Positions 1 to 7,233 of a stretch of DNA of 64,000 nt are shown piece by piece. A program made the translations under genes and the position numbers. A model generated the notes under the pieces. The model did no database searches, had not been told where the DNA came from, and was given only the letters and a program-made list of their open reading frames with translations. Origin of the DNA: a virus; the IMG/VR virus record IMGVR_UViG_3300046694_000291, positions 1 to 64,000 of that record, one strand, 5' to 3'. Within the stretch, counting starts at the first letter, position 1; every line of letters starts with the position of its first letter.

Positions 1-181
1 AGGCGTGCGGGTCCCCGATCGGCCGCAGGTGCGCCGGGTCCACCCAGACCCCGTCCGACTTGTACGCGGGCTTCACCATCAGGTCCCGGCCGCCGACCTC
101 GGCGATCTTGACTGCCATGCCGGTGCGGACGTCCCGGGCGTAACCGCCCCGCTTGAGCCCGTGCGTGTCGAGATCCACCAT
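1..181 (-). CDS. Hypothetical protein, N-terminal part only (cut by window edge)
   Basis: The leftward reading frame begins at ATG 181 (MVDLDTHGLKRGGYARDV...) and runs off the window edge after 60 residues. A GGAGGAAC ribosome binding site lies just upstream of the ATG. The visible part alternates short beta-like stretches (VKIAEVGGRDLMVKPAY) and has no motif I recognise. It is the last visible gene of the leftward block. Confidence 0.6.
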   Translation of the reverse strand, partial: MVDLDTHGLKRGGYARDVRTGMAVKIAEVGGRDLMVKPAYKSDGVWVDPAHLRPIGDPHA

Positions 182-232
182 CTCGGTTCCTCCATCTGTG
201 GTCTGCCCCGGCCGGTCGGCCGAGGGCTGAGT

Positions 233-326
233 GGTCCGGGCGGACTTGAACCGCCTTCTCCGGAGCGAGCTGGGAACCGACCGAACAGCTCTGCCCCGGC
301 GTCCTTCCTGTTGGACGACCTGGACC
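233..326 (-). tRNA. Degenerate tRNA-like element (class II-like fold, uncertain)
   Basis: On the minus strand a T-arm is clear: GGCGG-TTCAAGT-CCGCC (255 to 239). Further helices can be drawn: an outer GGTCC/GGACC (326-322 with 237-233), a D-like GTCC/GGAC (316-313 with 304-301), and an anticodon-like CCGGG/TTCGG (299-295 with 285-281) around a 9-base loop. The acceptor is short, the anticodon loop is too long, and no CCA is encoded. It may be a decayed or atypical tRNA, or chance. A covariance-model tRNA search would decide. Confidence 0.28.
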
Positions 327-364
327 GTGACCGGGATTGGGCCCCCGGCGGCCGTGAGTGTGCT

Positions 365-643
365 TCAGCGGACGTTGATGCGCAGTAGGCGGGCGAGTGC
401 CCAGGGACCGCCGTGCAGGCCCTCAGGACGGCAGTCAGCCGATCCGAACCTCTCCTCCCCGCGCACCAGGCGCCAGGGGGTCCGGTCGCCCGCCTTCTCG
501 GGGTCGTGGGTAACCGGCTTGCCGTGGTGCTCGTCGTCCGGCCGGGAGACCCGGATGACCGCGCCCTCGGCCTGAGCCGCGAGCAGAGCCCGAGCGGTCC
601 AGGGGCTGCCGAGGCGCTTGTGCCCGAACGTCCCGTCGCCCAT
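365..643 (-). CDS. Hypothetical protein, 92 aa
   Basis: Starts at ATG 643, overlapping the TGA of the upstream gene by one base (TGATG), with GGAGGA upstream, so it is translationally coupled. The product is polar and basic (MGDGTFGHKRLGSPW...), with one Cys and no membrane segment. No family recognised. It is the last gene before the tRNA-like element. Confidence 0.6.
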   Translation of the reverse strand: MGDGTFGHKRLGSPWTARALLAAQAEGAVIRVSRPDDEHHGKPVTHDPEKAGDRTPWRLVRGEERFGSADCRPEGLHGGPWALARLLRINVR

Positions 644-1056
644 CAGATCGTCTCCTCCCCGATCCACTCCTTGAGCAGGTTGACGAACGCCAGCGGATCG
701 GCGTCGACCTTCTTGCGTAGCGCGCCGCGCAGTGTGTAGGTCCGGATGCCGTGCTCCGACATGAACGCCTCGACCTGCTTCTGCTTGAGCTTGTAGGCCA
801 GCGTCTCCGGGGTGTGAAGCTCCCACGCCTCATAGCTCCACCGCTTGTCCCAGGGCTTCTGGGACCGGATGTCGTACTCCTGACCCCACCAGGGCAGCTT
901 CTCGCCGTCGATGCCCTCCAGGACGACCCGGAACCGGGCCACTCCGATGACCCGGACCGGGATCCTCTGCTCGGGCTGGGTCCGCACGGCCCGCTTGAAC
1001 AGGATCAGCTCGTCACCGACCGAGGGGCGGGTGAACTCGGGCCTGGACTCAGCCAC
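643..1056 (-). CDS. Hypothetical protein, 137 aa
   Basis: GTG start at 1056 with GGAGG six bases upstream; it overlaps the upstream gene by 8 bases. The N-terminal half looks like a small beta domain (VGDELILFKRAVRT...RIPVRVIGVARFRVVL) followed by a Trp-rich segment and a helical C-terminus. No known family recognised. Coupled with its neighbours in the leftward block. Confidence 0.62.
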   Translation of the reverse strand: MAESRPEFTRPSVGDELILFKRAVRTQPEQRIPVRVIGVARFRVVLEGIDGEKLPWWGQEYDIRSQKPWDKRWSYEAWELHTPETLAYKLKQKQVEAFMSEHGIRTYTLRGALRKKVDADPLAFVNLLKEWIGEETI

Positions 1057-1429
1057 GGTCGGCCTCCAGGTCGTCGTTCTCGATGCCGGTCAGCCGGAAC
1101 GGGAGTACCGGGACGCCCTCGGGCTGCATGGCCTCGCTCAACTGACGCAGCCACGCGTACTCCGGCATCTTGGCCCAGTCGTAGTGGACTCCGCCGCCCC
1201 AGGTCGCCTTGCCCTCGGTGCCGTCGGACTTGAGGACGATGCCCGCCATGGAGAGGCCGGTCCAGCCCTCACGGGTCCACTCCCCGCCCTTGAGGCGGTA
1301 CTCGATCGTCACGTGATCAATACGGACCTTCTTGCCGGTGCTGCTGTTGGGGTGCGGCATGACCGGCCCGTCGGTGATGTTGACGGACCGTTGAATCCTG
1401 CCGTGACTGTTGTTGTGGATGAATTCCAT
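1049..1429 (-). CDS. Hypothetical protein, 126 aa
   Basis: The start at ATG 1429 (MEFIHNNSHGRI) is chosen because the start-associated leader CGACCACGGAAGGAACC lies directly before it. An in-frame codon further upstream (1480) would place that leader inside the gene. The protein is soluble with several Trp residues and no family I can name. It is the first gene of a coupled three-gene set (1429 to 365). Confidence 0.6.
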   Translation of the reverse strand: MEFIHNNSHGRIQRSVNITDGPVMPHPNSSTGKKVRIDHVTIEYRLKGGEWTREGWTGLSMAGIVLKSDGTEGKATWGGGVHYDWAKMPEYAWLRQLSEAMQPEGVPVLPFRLTGIENDDLEADRG

Positions 1430-1484
1430 GGACGGTTCCTTCCGTGGTCGGTGCTCCGGGTGAGCGCCCCGAGGGGCCACACGT

Positions 1485-1551
1485 ACGTCCGGGAACGGAC
1501 GTGGGGCCGACTGAGGCTCAGTACGGGAGCGGACGCCCCGAGGGCGTCCGC
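1485..1551 (-). terminator. Tandem hairpins closing the unit that ends at 1612
   Basis: Two perfect stems lie in the 182-base gap 1430-1611: GCGGACGCC/GGCGTCCGC (1529-1537 with 1543-1551) and ACGTCCG/CGGACGT (1485-1491 with 1496-1502, loop GGAA). There is no T-run. They follow the stop of the leftward gene at 1612, so an intrinsic terminator or a transcript-stabilising structure is likely. Confidence 0.5.
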
Positions 1552-1611
1552 GTGTCGGGCTCGTCCTGCGGCCGGGGCCGGGACAGCTTCTTGATCCGGA
1601 CCTGGCGCACG

Positions 1612-1845
1612 TCAGTTCCAGACCGAGGTGGCGTGCTGCCGGTCGACGGCCTGAGACACGGCGTGGAAGAGCCGGTGGCCCTCGGGGCAGTAGCCGGAGC
1701 AGTCCGGCTCACCCACATCGAACTCCTCGGCGCACGGCTCGCATTCGTGCGTGTGCGACACGAAGCGGTCCAGGGTCACCCGGTAGGGCAGCGAGTCCAG
1801 GTGCTGGACGACCTTGAGAACGAGGGTCACCGGCTTGTGTGGCAT
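1612..1845 (-). CDS. Small Cys-rich, possibly zinc-binding protein, 77 aa
   Basis: ATG 1845 is preceded by GGAGGACTGAGGACC, which also contains the upstream gene's 3' end, so it is coupled. After a beta-like N-terminus the protein has clustered Cys/His (HTHECEPCAEEF, then C-x4-C and GH), a plausible zinc site. No named family. Likely DNA/RNA binding or structural zinc, by inference only. Confidence 0.55.
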   Translation of the reverse strand: MPHKPVTLVLKVVQHLDSLPYRVTLDRFVSHTHECEPCAEEFDVGEPDCSGYCPEGHRLFHAVSQAVDRQHATSVWN

Positions 1846-1850
1846 GGTCC

Positions 1851-2318
1851 TCAGTCCTCCGAGAGGTAGTCGGCCGCGTACGCGGCGTCCTGGAAGGCCC
1901 AGGCGATCCGGGCCGCCTCCTCGTGGGTGACGACCTTGGGGGTGTTCATGTCGTCGCCCTCGGCCACGACCTTGCCCTTGACCGTGATCCGGTAGTTCCA
2001 CCGGCCGGTGTACCGCTTGCCGACCGTACCGCCTCCGGTCTTGCTGATCTCCACCATGACGTGGGTCCCGATCGGACGGCCGACCCACTCGTGCTCGGGG
2101 GTGCCGGTCTCCCGCAGGACGAACAGCTTCTGCGGGGCGAAGTCCTCGACGTAGCAGTCCCCGCCCATGAAGTAGACCCGGACCCACTCGTTCCGGACGT
2201 CCGGCCGGGCCGAGACGACCTGTCCCAGCTCCTCGGCCTCGAAGACGATGTCGCCCGGCTTGAGGGCCTCCCGGGCGTTCTCCAGAGTGAGCTGGACCTC
2301 GGTGAGCTTGCGTCCCAT
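1851..2318 (-). CDS. Hypothetical protein, 155 aa
   Basis: Starts at ATG 2318 after AGGAGAGATC. The N-terminal helix (MGRKLTEVQLTLENAREALK) is followed by a beta-rich part (GDIVFEAEELGQVVSAR, WVRVYFMGGDCYV) resembling small SH3/Tudor-like barrels by pattern. A helical C-terminus (THEEAARIAWAFQDAAYAADYL) ends it. No family recognised. Confidence 0.6.
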   Translation of the reverse strand: MGRKLTEVQLTLENAREALKPGDIVFEAEELGQVVSARPDVRNEWVRVYFMGGDCYVEDFAPQKLFVLRETGTPEHEWVGRPIGTHVMVEISKTGGGTVGKRYTGRWNYRITVKGKVVAEGDDMNTPKVVTHEEAARIAWAFQDAAYAADYLSED

Positions 2319-2381
2319 GATCTCTCCTGTTCCTTGGTCTGCTGTTCAACTCGGCCCTACCCCGGTTGGGTTGAGCCTAAG

Positions 2382-2465
2382 CGCCCCCGGCCCGACTCGA
2401 ACGGGCCGTACTCCGACGTGGACCAGATCAGTGGCGACGCACGGCCGAAGCTCTGTAGCGGAGAC
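2382..2465 (-). tRNA. Second tRNA-like element (T-arm and acceptor stem only)
   Basis: On the minus strand a perfect T-arm is visible: GGCCCG-TTCGAGT-CGGGCC (2407 to 2389). A 7-bp acceptor-like stem GTCTCCG/CGGGGGC (2465-2459 with 2389-2383, two G-U pairs) encloses it. I could not find a convincing D-arm or anticodon stem with U33, so it may be a remnant or a tRNA mimic. It lies in the 180-base gap between genes ending at 2499 and starting at 2318. Confidence 0.3.
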
Positions 2466-2498
2466 GGCCGGATCAAGGCTCCGGCCGGGCCGTGGTGC

Positions 2499-3179
2499 TC
2501 AACGCTCGTTCTGGCGCATCCTGATGCGCTCAGCTTCCATCTCGGCCTCTTCGGCCGCCGAGGTCTCCTGGGACTGCCTCAGGTCGTCCGGGGTGCGGGG
2601 GTGCCAGCCGATGTTGTGCGCGGCACAGTCGGCCTGGGTCAGGGCCCGGCGGGCCACGCGGTGCTCGCCGTAGGTCACCTCGCACTCCTCGGTGGCGTAG
2701 CAGACCTCGTCGCTGTGCGGGCTCCGGAAGGCGTGTCCGTGCTCCGGGAAGGCCGCCCGGACGACGTCCTCGGACCACTCACCGGCGTCCTCCGGGGCCG
2801 GGCGGAGCGTGTCGGTGCCGGGCACCCGCTCCAGCTTCCCGAGCCCGGAGGCGGCAGCGTAGCCCTGGTGCCGTGCCATGTCCGCCGACGTGGTGTCGCC
2901 CCACTCGGCCGGGTCGGGACCGTAGTCCGCACCCCGGTTGATGTCCTGGATCGTCCGGAACTCCTCGGGGGTCCGGCTCTGGGTCGTGATCTCGGCCAGG
3001 ATCTCCTCGGCCGACGCATAGTCGGTCTGCTCGTCCAGCCGGGCGAAGACGCCCGCGTTGTCCAGGGTGTCGATGGCCTGGGCGATACCGGCGTACGTGC
3101 CGATCTTACCGATCCTGGCGATCTCCCGGAGGACGGCCAGCGCCTCGATCACCTCGGGCTCGAACTCGTGCTGTGTCAT
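2499..3179 (-). CDS. Hypothetical protein, 226 aa
   Basis: ATG 3179 is preceded by the start-associated leader GACCACGGAAGGAACCGATC. The N-terminal ~75 residues are helical (EVIEALAVLREIARIGKIGTY). A Cys/His-containing central segment (EVCYATEECEVTYGEH) follows, then a charged helical tail rich in Glu/Arg. No family recognised. Single gene between two gaps, so probably its own translation unit. Confidence 0.62.
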   Translation of the reverse strand: MTQHEFEPEVIEALAVLREIARIGKIGTYAGIAQAIDTLDNAGVFARLDEQTDYASAEEILAEITTQSRTPEEFRTIQDINRGADYGPDPAEWGDTTSADMARHQGYAAASGLGKLERVPGTDTLRPAPEDAGEWSEDVVRAAFPEHGHAFRSPHSDEVCYATEECEVTYGEHRVARRALTQADCAAHNIGWHPRTPDDLRQSQETSAAEEAEMEAERIRMRQNER

Positions 3180-3261
3180 GATCGGTTCCTTCCGTGGTCG
3201 GCCCTGAATGGCCTCACAGGGGGTGCGGGCGGCAGGAGCCGACCGTACCCCCGAGCGGGAC

Positions 3262-3882
3262 TCAGTGCTGGCGCTCGTCCTTCTCCAGGTCGTAGTGGCT
3301 GTTGTTCCGGTCCAGCAGCGCGCGGTACTTGCCGTGCCGGTCCGAGCCGGTGATGTCGTCCGGGTCGAGGGCGATCACGTTGTCCGTGCGGGTCCCGTTC
3401 GGGGCCACCAGCACGTCGTTCAGCCGGGCGCCCTGGAACCCGTCCCGCCCGGCCAGCTTGCGGAGCAGGTAGTAGGCGTGCCGTGTGCCGGTCACCTCGT
3501 ACGTCTTCCAGCCCCGGTCCCAGCGGACCGCGAGGTCCAGGTGGTCCGGCCTGCCGGTCGTGGCGGCCAGGTGGTCCTCCCGGCGCATGCGGGCGAGGGT
3601 GTTGACGTCGGACGGCGCCGGGGCCTCGTCGGCCGTGTAGAGGTCGTCCGTCCGGATCCCGGCCAGGACCGTGGCGGCCAGGGCCTGGGGGATGTTCAGC
3701 CGCTCGGCGAGGTCCTGACGCAGCTCCCGCCGGGTGAACATCTCGTCCCGGGCGTTGCCCTGCTGGCGGGACAGGTTCGCCTGGTTGCGCTTGCGGGCGA
3801 TGAGTTCGAGGTCGCCCGCGTTCAGGGTCACGGTCTGGCCGTTGCTGACGGACACGGTCAGGTCGTCGGTGCGTACGTGCAT
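3262..3882 (-). CDS. Hypothetical protein, 206 aa
   Basis: ATG 3882 follows the leader CCGACCAAGGAGCACCCC. The protein begins with a beta-hairpin-like stretch (VRTDDLTVSVSNGQTVTLNAGDLEL). A basic helical region and a mixed alpha/beta C-terminal half follow (DLAVRWDRGWKTYEVTGTRHAYYLL). The repeated Arg/Asp composition is typical of actinophage early proteins. No known domain recognised. Confidence 0.6.
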   Translation of the reverse strand: MHVRTDDLTVSVSNGQTVTLNAGDLELIARKRNQANLSRQQGNARDEMFTRRELRQDLAERLNIPQALAATVLAGIRTDDLYTADEAPAPSDVNTLARMRREDHLAATTGRPDHLDLAVRWDRGWKTYEVTGTRHAYYLLRKLAGRDGFQGARLNDVLVAPNGTRTDNVIALDPDDITGSDRHGKYRALLDRNNSHYDLEKDERQH

Positions 3883-3969
3883 GGGGTGCTCCTTGGTCGG
3901 TTCCCGGGTGGCCGAGCGGCCGAGCCAGGGTCACGGGCCTCCCGGCCCGCGCCCTCGACTGCTGCTCGA

Positions 3970-4197
3970 TCAGTTGGTGGCGTGACCCGCCAGCTCCTGG
4001 AGGACCATGATGGCCTCGGTGCGGGTCATGTTGGAGGTGTCGTACCCGGGGTCCCCGTGGCCCTCCTTCAGGAGCCGGTACAGCTCCGCGAGCGGCGTGT
4101 CCCGGTGCAGTTCCAGCATCGCGTCCAGCGCCTTGAAGGTCGTCTGGTACGTGCCGTGTCCGGCGATCTCCGCCGTGATGTGGCCAGGCTTGCGCAT
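3970..4197 (-). CDS. Hypothetical protein, 75 aa
   Basis: Starts at ATG 4197 (MRKPGHITAEIAG) behind GAGAGGAACCGATC. Small alpha/beta protein with no Cys. The C-terminal helix (MTRTEAIMVLQELAGHA) might form a dimerisation helix. No family recognised. It sits in a run of small leftward genes with individual leaders. Confidence 0.58.
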   Translation of the reverse strand: MRKPGHITAEIAGHGTYQTTFKALDAMLELHRDTPLAELYRLLKEGHGDPGYDTSNMTRTEAIMVLQELAGHATN

Positions 4198-4214
4198 GAT
4201 CGGTTCCTCTCGGT

Positions 4215-4577
4215 TCAGCGGGGGATGCGCGGGGACTGCTCGTCCAGCCGCGCCATGGTGCAGTCGGGGCACAGCTCGCTGGACCCCTTCAGCTCGGTGC
4301 CGCACTCGGTGCCGTAGCCCTTGCAGTGGGCGGGCGCTGCGGCCACGGCCACGATCGCGTCGTTCAGGTACGGGAAGGCCTGCTCCCCGTCCGGCGTGTG
4401 GAGCTGCTCGCCGCTCTTGTCGAACGCCTCGTGGCAGCCGAGGTGCGAGGTGGTGTAACCGACGAACCGGCCGTCCCGGTAGACGGCCCGCCGGAGGAAG
4501 CGGTGGCCCCGGCGGACGATCCGGGTGGAGACGTTGGACGGGACAGGGGCTGAGCGCCGGAATGCGGAGCTGCTCAT
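4215..4577 (-). CDS. Hypothetical protein with C-terminal zinc-ribbon-like Cys set, 120 aa
   Basis: ATG 4577 follows CGACCACGGAAGAAGGAACC. The basic N-terminus (STRIVRRGHRFLRRAVYRDG) is followed by Cys/His residues near the C-terminus (HCKGYGTECGTE, then CPDC). That spacing would suit a zinc ribbon. Probably nucleic-acid or protein binding; the function is not known. Confidence 0.57.
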   Translation of the reverse strand: MSSSAFRRSAPVPSNVSTRIVRRGHRFLRRAVYRDGRFVGYTTSHLGCHEAFDKSGEQLHTPDGEQAFPYLNDAIVAVAAAPAHCKGYGTECGTELKGSSELCPDCTMARLDEQSPRIPR

Positions 4578-4654
4578 GGTTCCTTCTTCCGTGGTCGGCT
4601 GGCTCATCAGGACCGGGGTGCCACCCCGGCCGACGGGGTCGCCCCCGTTTCGCC

Positions 4655-4972
4655 TCAGCTCTGCGGCTTGTGGGCGCGCAGTCCGTTCGCCCCGACCTTG
4701 CCCTCGTAGCCGCACTCGCACTTGCGGTACAGCTTCCGGGGGTTGGCGGGGACCATCTGGCCGGTGCAGTAGACGTCGGCCTTGGAGGCCTGCTCCGCGT
4801 GCGCCTTGATGTCCGAGGGGGTGCAGCAGTCGCTGCACGGGGTCCAGCTCGCGGCCTCGTCGTCGCTCAGGGCGATGGGGTCGCCGGAGGCGATGGCCCG
4901 CTTGGCGTTGGCGCAGGAGTAGCTGGCGTGGCGGTGGTCGCCGTGCGTGGTGCGGTAGAACTTCGCGCTCAT
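4655..4972 (-). CDS. Small Cys-rich protein, 105 aa
   Basis: ATG 4972 (MSAKFYRTTHGDHRHASYSC). Cys residues are paired (CSDCC; YCTGQ; KCECG) and His is frequent at the N-terminus, so one or two zinc sites are plausible. The leader (CACAAGGAGCCGACC) is a degenerate form of the common start-associated sequence. No family recognised. It is the first gene after a long non-coding stretch. Confidence 0.57.
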   Translation of the reverse strand: MSAKFYRTTHGDHRHASYSCANAKRAIASGDPIALSDDEAASWTPCSDCCTPSDIKAHAEQASKADVYCTGQMVPANPRKLYRKCECGYEGKVGANGLRAHKPQS

Positions 4973-5366
4973 GGTCGGCTCCTTGTGTGCCTGGCATCGT
5001 CAGGACCGGGTGGCGCCCGGCCGACGCCCCGAGGGGCGTTTCGCCTTTGGTTGTTCGTTGCGCGCTGGTCGTACGGCGGCTCCGTTGCGTCTTCGACGTC
5101 TGCCGTCTGGTCGTCCGCTCTCGGTACGCTCCCGGGTTCTCTCCGACCGCTGGTGGGTTCCGTGTGTCCCTCACCTGCCGTCGGCCGTCCGCCGTTTTGC
5201 GATCTCGTCGGGTCTGGCCTGCCGTTTTCTTGGGGAGGGTCGGTGCCCTGTCTCCGGCGGCCCCTGGGGCCGATTCGGAGGGTCCGGAGTTCCGGGTCCC
5301 TCCGGGGCCTTACCGCCTGGCCCCTTGTTCTTTAACTAAATCATAGGGCTGGATCAGGCATCTGTA
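4973..5366. other. Gene-free 390-bp leader region with an operator-like palindrome
   Basis: No convincing coding frame on either strand. The plus strand is unusually T/C-rich compared with neighbouring genes. The right end carries TTTAACTAAA (5331-5340), the TTTA-N2-TAAA palindrome that recurs at promoters across the window. The stretch could be a long structured 5' leader for the leftward genes from 4972, with the promoter near 5340; that role is inferred. Confidence 0.4.
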
Positions 5367-5398
5367 TAGCCCCAGGCCAACGCTCTGACCTGGGGCTA
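5367..5398 (-). terminator. Perfect 10-bp hairpin after the gene ending at 5427
   Basis: TAGCCCCAGG (5367-5376) pairs perfectly with CCTGGGGCTA (5389-5398) around a 12-base loop. It lies 29 bases past the stop of the leftward gene. AT-rich sequence (AATTAATT) flanks it on the 5' side of the leftward transcript. An intrinsic terminator, possibly bidirectional. Confidence 0.6.
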
Positions 5399-5426
5399 CA
5401 TAATTAATTTCATGATTCTTTAGGCC

Positions 5427-5645
5427 TCAGTGGCCCGCGATCACCATCTCCTGGACCGGGACCACCAGCTTCACGGGCCCGTCGCAGGCGCGCCCGCTCA
5501 CGTACGCGACCGGGAAGTCCTCGCCCCGGTACACCAGGACCCCGTACTCGGGCACTCCCTCGACCCGGACGACGCGCTGGCCGAGGCGGACGACCTCGCC
5601 CTCCTCCAGGCCGGTGACGGGGGTCAGCCGCAGGTGCATCAGCAT
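5427..5645 (-). CDS. Hypothetical small beta protein, 72 aa
   Basis: ATG 5645 (MLMHLRLTPVTGLEEG) follows GACCACGGAAGAAGGAACAGATC. It is almost entirely short beta-like segments (GEVVRLGQRVVRVEGVPEYGVLVY), suggesting a small barrel. It is the first gene downstream of recurrent promoter cassette copy A and is followed by a strong hairpin, so it looks like a single-gene transcript. Confidence 0.6.
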   Translation of the reverse strand: MLMHLRLTPVTGLEEGEVVRLGQRVVRVEGVPEYGVLVYRGEDFPVAYVSGRACDGPVKLVVPVQEMVIAGH

Positions 5646-5687
5646 GATCTGTTCCTTCTTCCGTGGTCCCCGCCATACGGCGGGCCG

Positions 5688-5870
5688 TATACCTACTCGG
5701 TTACTCTTCGTACGAATTGACCGAACCTACCGGTCCGTAGAGCTACGGATTGGCGAGGTTCCCTTCTGAGGAGCGAACCCGACCGGTCCCTCACACTCCC
5801 ACCACCCACTGCGAGTTCGCAGTCGCCCAGGTCAGGGGGTGGTTTTACTAAATCGGACATTGCGGGCGCC
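5688..5870 (-). repeat. Recurrent intergenic promoter/operator cassette, copy A
   Basis: Read leftward it holds, in order: TTTAGTAAA (5852-5844), a CTGCGAACTCGCAG palindrome (5822-5809), an imperfect hairpin box GTTCGCTCC...GGGAAC (5778-5758), CTACGGACCGGTAGGTT, GGTAACCGAG and TAGGTATACGG. The leader and ATG of the gene at 5645 follow. The same order recurs near 16.24-16.43, 37.12-37.30, 44.34-44.52 and 63.85-64.0 kb. TAGGTATAC is a plausible -10 region. Confidence 0.7.
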
Positions 5871-5897
5871 GGGGCGGGCCGTATAAAGACCCGCCCC
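5871..5897 (-). terminator. GGGGCGGG/CCCGCCCC hairpin after the HU-like gene
   Basis: An 8-bp perfect G+C stem (5871-5878 with 5890-5897) immediately follows the leftward stop at 5904. The loop holds TTTATAC. It separates the HU-like gene from promoter cassette copy A. Intrinsic terminator likely. Confidence 0.55.
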
Positions 5898-5903
5898 GAA
5901 CGC

Positions 5904-6242
5904 TCAGGCGGACTTGCCGGTCTTGCGCAGAGTGGTGACCTTGCGGCCCGAGCGGACCGCGTCGTGCAGCTTCCCGTTGAGGTGGAACCTGACGGTCTTG
6001 ACGGTCATGGCGCGCTCGACCCGGCCCCCGAGGGCGCCCTTGGCGACCCGGCGGCGGGACGGTTCCAGGGTGAAGGCGTTCGGCAGCTTGACCTTGAACC
6101 CGGCGGCCAGCGCCCGGCCCATGACGTCGATCACTGCCTGGACGGCCTCCCGGGCCGACTCGTCGGTCTGGCCGGTCTCGGCCGCGACCGCCCGGGACAG
6201 GGCGATGAAGTTGAGGTCGTTCTCGATCTTCGCTCGAACCAT
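5904..6242 (-). CDS. HU/IHF-like DNA-binding protein, 112 aa
   Basis: Begins at ATG 6242 behind GACCAAGGAGAACTGATC. The order of features matches HU: N-terminal helices (ALSRAVAAETGQTDESAREA, AVIDVMGRALAAG), then V-x-LPNAFTLEP in place of the usual V-x-L-x-GFG-x-F, a basic arm (PSRRRVAKGALGGRVERAM), and VRFHLNGKLHDAVRSG at the C-terminus. Length fits the family (about 90-110). Probable role: bending or packaging phage DNA, or architectural control of replication and transcription. The family call is by motif reading only. Confidence 0.7.
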   Translation of the reverse strand: MVRAKIENDLNFIALSRAVAAETGQTDESAREAVQAVIDVMGRALAAGFKVKLPNAFTLEPSRRRVAKGALGGRVERAMTVKTVRFHLNGKLHDAVRSGRKVTTLRKTGKSA

Positions 6243-6244
6243 GA

Positions 6245-6442
6245 TCAGTTCTCCTTGGTCTTCCTGGTCCGGGTCTTGCGGAACCCGAGCGGCCCCGGCA
6301 GATCGACCGAGGTGGTGCTCCGGCGGCGGCCGGTCGTGTGACTGACCGGTCCGACCTTGGTCGTGATGGAGACGCCGGTCTTGCCGAGGTTGAGGTACAG
6401 CCCCGGCATGACCTTGATGCGCTTCCGGAAGGTGAGCGGCAT
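6245..6442 (-). CDS. DUF4236-like small protein, 65 aa
   Basis: The first 50 residues (FRKRIKVMPGLYLNLGKTGV, then SITTKVGPVSHTTGRRRSTT and DLPGPLGF) match the DUF4236 pattern: FRKRIK..PGL.LN..K.GVS, a repeated beta motif and an LPG turn. The role of DUF4236 is not known. Start ATG 6442 follows GATCAAGGGAGACGGCC. It lies 2 bases from the HU-like gene, so the two are probably co-translated. Confidence 0.7.
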   Translation of the reverse strand: MPLTFRKRIKVMPGLYLNLGKTGVSITTKVGPVSHTTGRRRSTTSVDLPGPLGFRKTRTRKTKEN

Positions 6443-6527
6443 GGCCGTCTCCCTTGATCGGTGAGGCCCAGTTGCCCCGTGGAACGCTCGGACGGACCGG
6501 AACCCGAGCGCTCACCGCGAACTGGAT

Positions 6528-6677
6528 CTACTTCTTGTCCTCGGGCTTCTCGTACGCCGTGCCGCCGTAGAGCTTGCGCTCCGTCTGGCGGCGCTTGCCC
6601 GCGCTCGACCGGCGCTGGTTGCCGGTGGGGCTCTGGCTGGCCGGGTCGTCGTCCGGCCGGGGCTTCTTCCGCGCCAT
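6528..6677 (-). CDS. Small basic, disordered protein, 49 aa
   Basis: ATG 6677 overlaps the TGA of the upstream gene (TGATG). The product (MARKKPRPDDDPASQSPTGN...) is Lys/Arg/Asp/Ser-rich with no hydrophobic core, so it is probably disordered. No family. The tight coupling and clean stop before the 6443-6527 gap support it as a gene. Confidence 0.55.
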   Translation of the reverse strand: MARKKPRPDDDPASQSPTGNQRRSSAGKRRQTERKLYGGTAYEKPEDKK

Positions 6678-7228
6678 CAGAATCCGTACCCTTCCCGCCA
6701 GGTCATCGGGTAGCTGTTGCCGTTGTTCCCGGACTCGTCGGCGTACCGGCCGAACGGGGTGGGACGGACCGTGGCCTCCAGCACCGTGTCACCGTCGGCA
6801 ATGCCGTCCAGGATCTCGTCCCAGCCGGTGTCGGTCCGCTCGGGGCCGCTGAAGTAGAAGACGTCGTGGCCGTCGGCCGCGTAGTCGGTGCCCCGGTCGA
6901 TGACGACCTCCAGGGTCCAGTCGACCCGGGACCCGGCGCCCTTGTGCCGGGTGAACTTCTCTTCGGGGACGTCGTGCTCCTCACCCAAGCGGCCGTCCAC
7001 CTCCTCGCGGATGTGGATGCCGTGGGCAGCCGTCACCCCGCACCGGAAGTTGCCCTTGCCGATATGCAGCTCGTTGTCCGGCGCCGGGGGCGTCATGCAC
7101 GTCCAGGAGCAGTCCTCGGCCGCCTTGGCGGCCAGGGCCCGCGCCTTCTCCAGGCTGTAGAAGGGCTTCTCGCCGGGGTTCATGATGAAGCCCGAGCCCT
7201 CGTCGCTCACCCAGTAGGTGGTCCTCAT
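6677..7228 (-). CDS. Hypothetical protein, 183 aa
   Basis: ATG 7228 (MRTTYWVSDEGSGFIMNPGE) is preceded by GAGGGGAGC that overlaps the upstream gene's end. The N-terminal 45 residues resemble a small beta-beta-alpha module. The rest is alpha/beta with a few Cys (DCSWTCM). No family recognised. Coupled to the genes on both sides. Confidence 0.58.
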   Translation of the reverse strand: MRTTYWVSDEGSGFIMNPGEKPFYSLEKARALAAKAAEDCSWTCMTPPAPDNELHIGKGNFRCGVTAAHGIHIREEVDGRLGEEHDVPEEKFTRHKGAGSRVDWTLEVVIDRGTDYAADGHDVFYFSGPERTDTGWDEILDGIADGDTVLEATVRPTPFGRYADESGNNGNSYPMTWREGYGF

Positions 7229-7233
7229 GCTGT

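Noticed and set aside
1518-1610. 30-aa leftward ORF (MRQVRIKKLSRPRPQDEPDT...) after the gene ending at 1612
   Set aside because: It lies across a strong hairpin (1529-1551) and has no ribosome site; the hairpin is better read as a terminator.
4987-5346. Rightward ORF of ~119 codons in the 4.97-5.37 kb gap
   Set aside because: Direction opposes all neighbours, no ribosome site, composition unlike coding genes; better seen as leader DNA.
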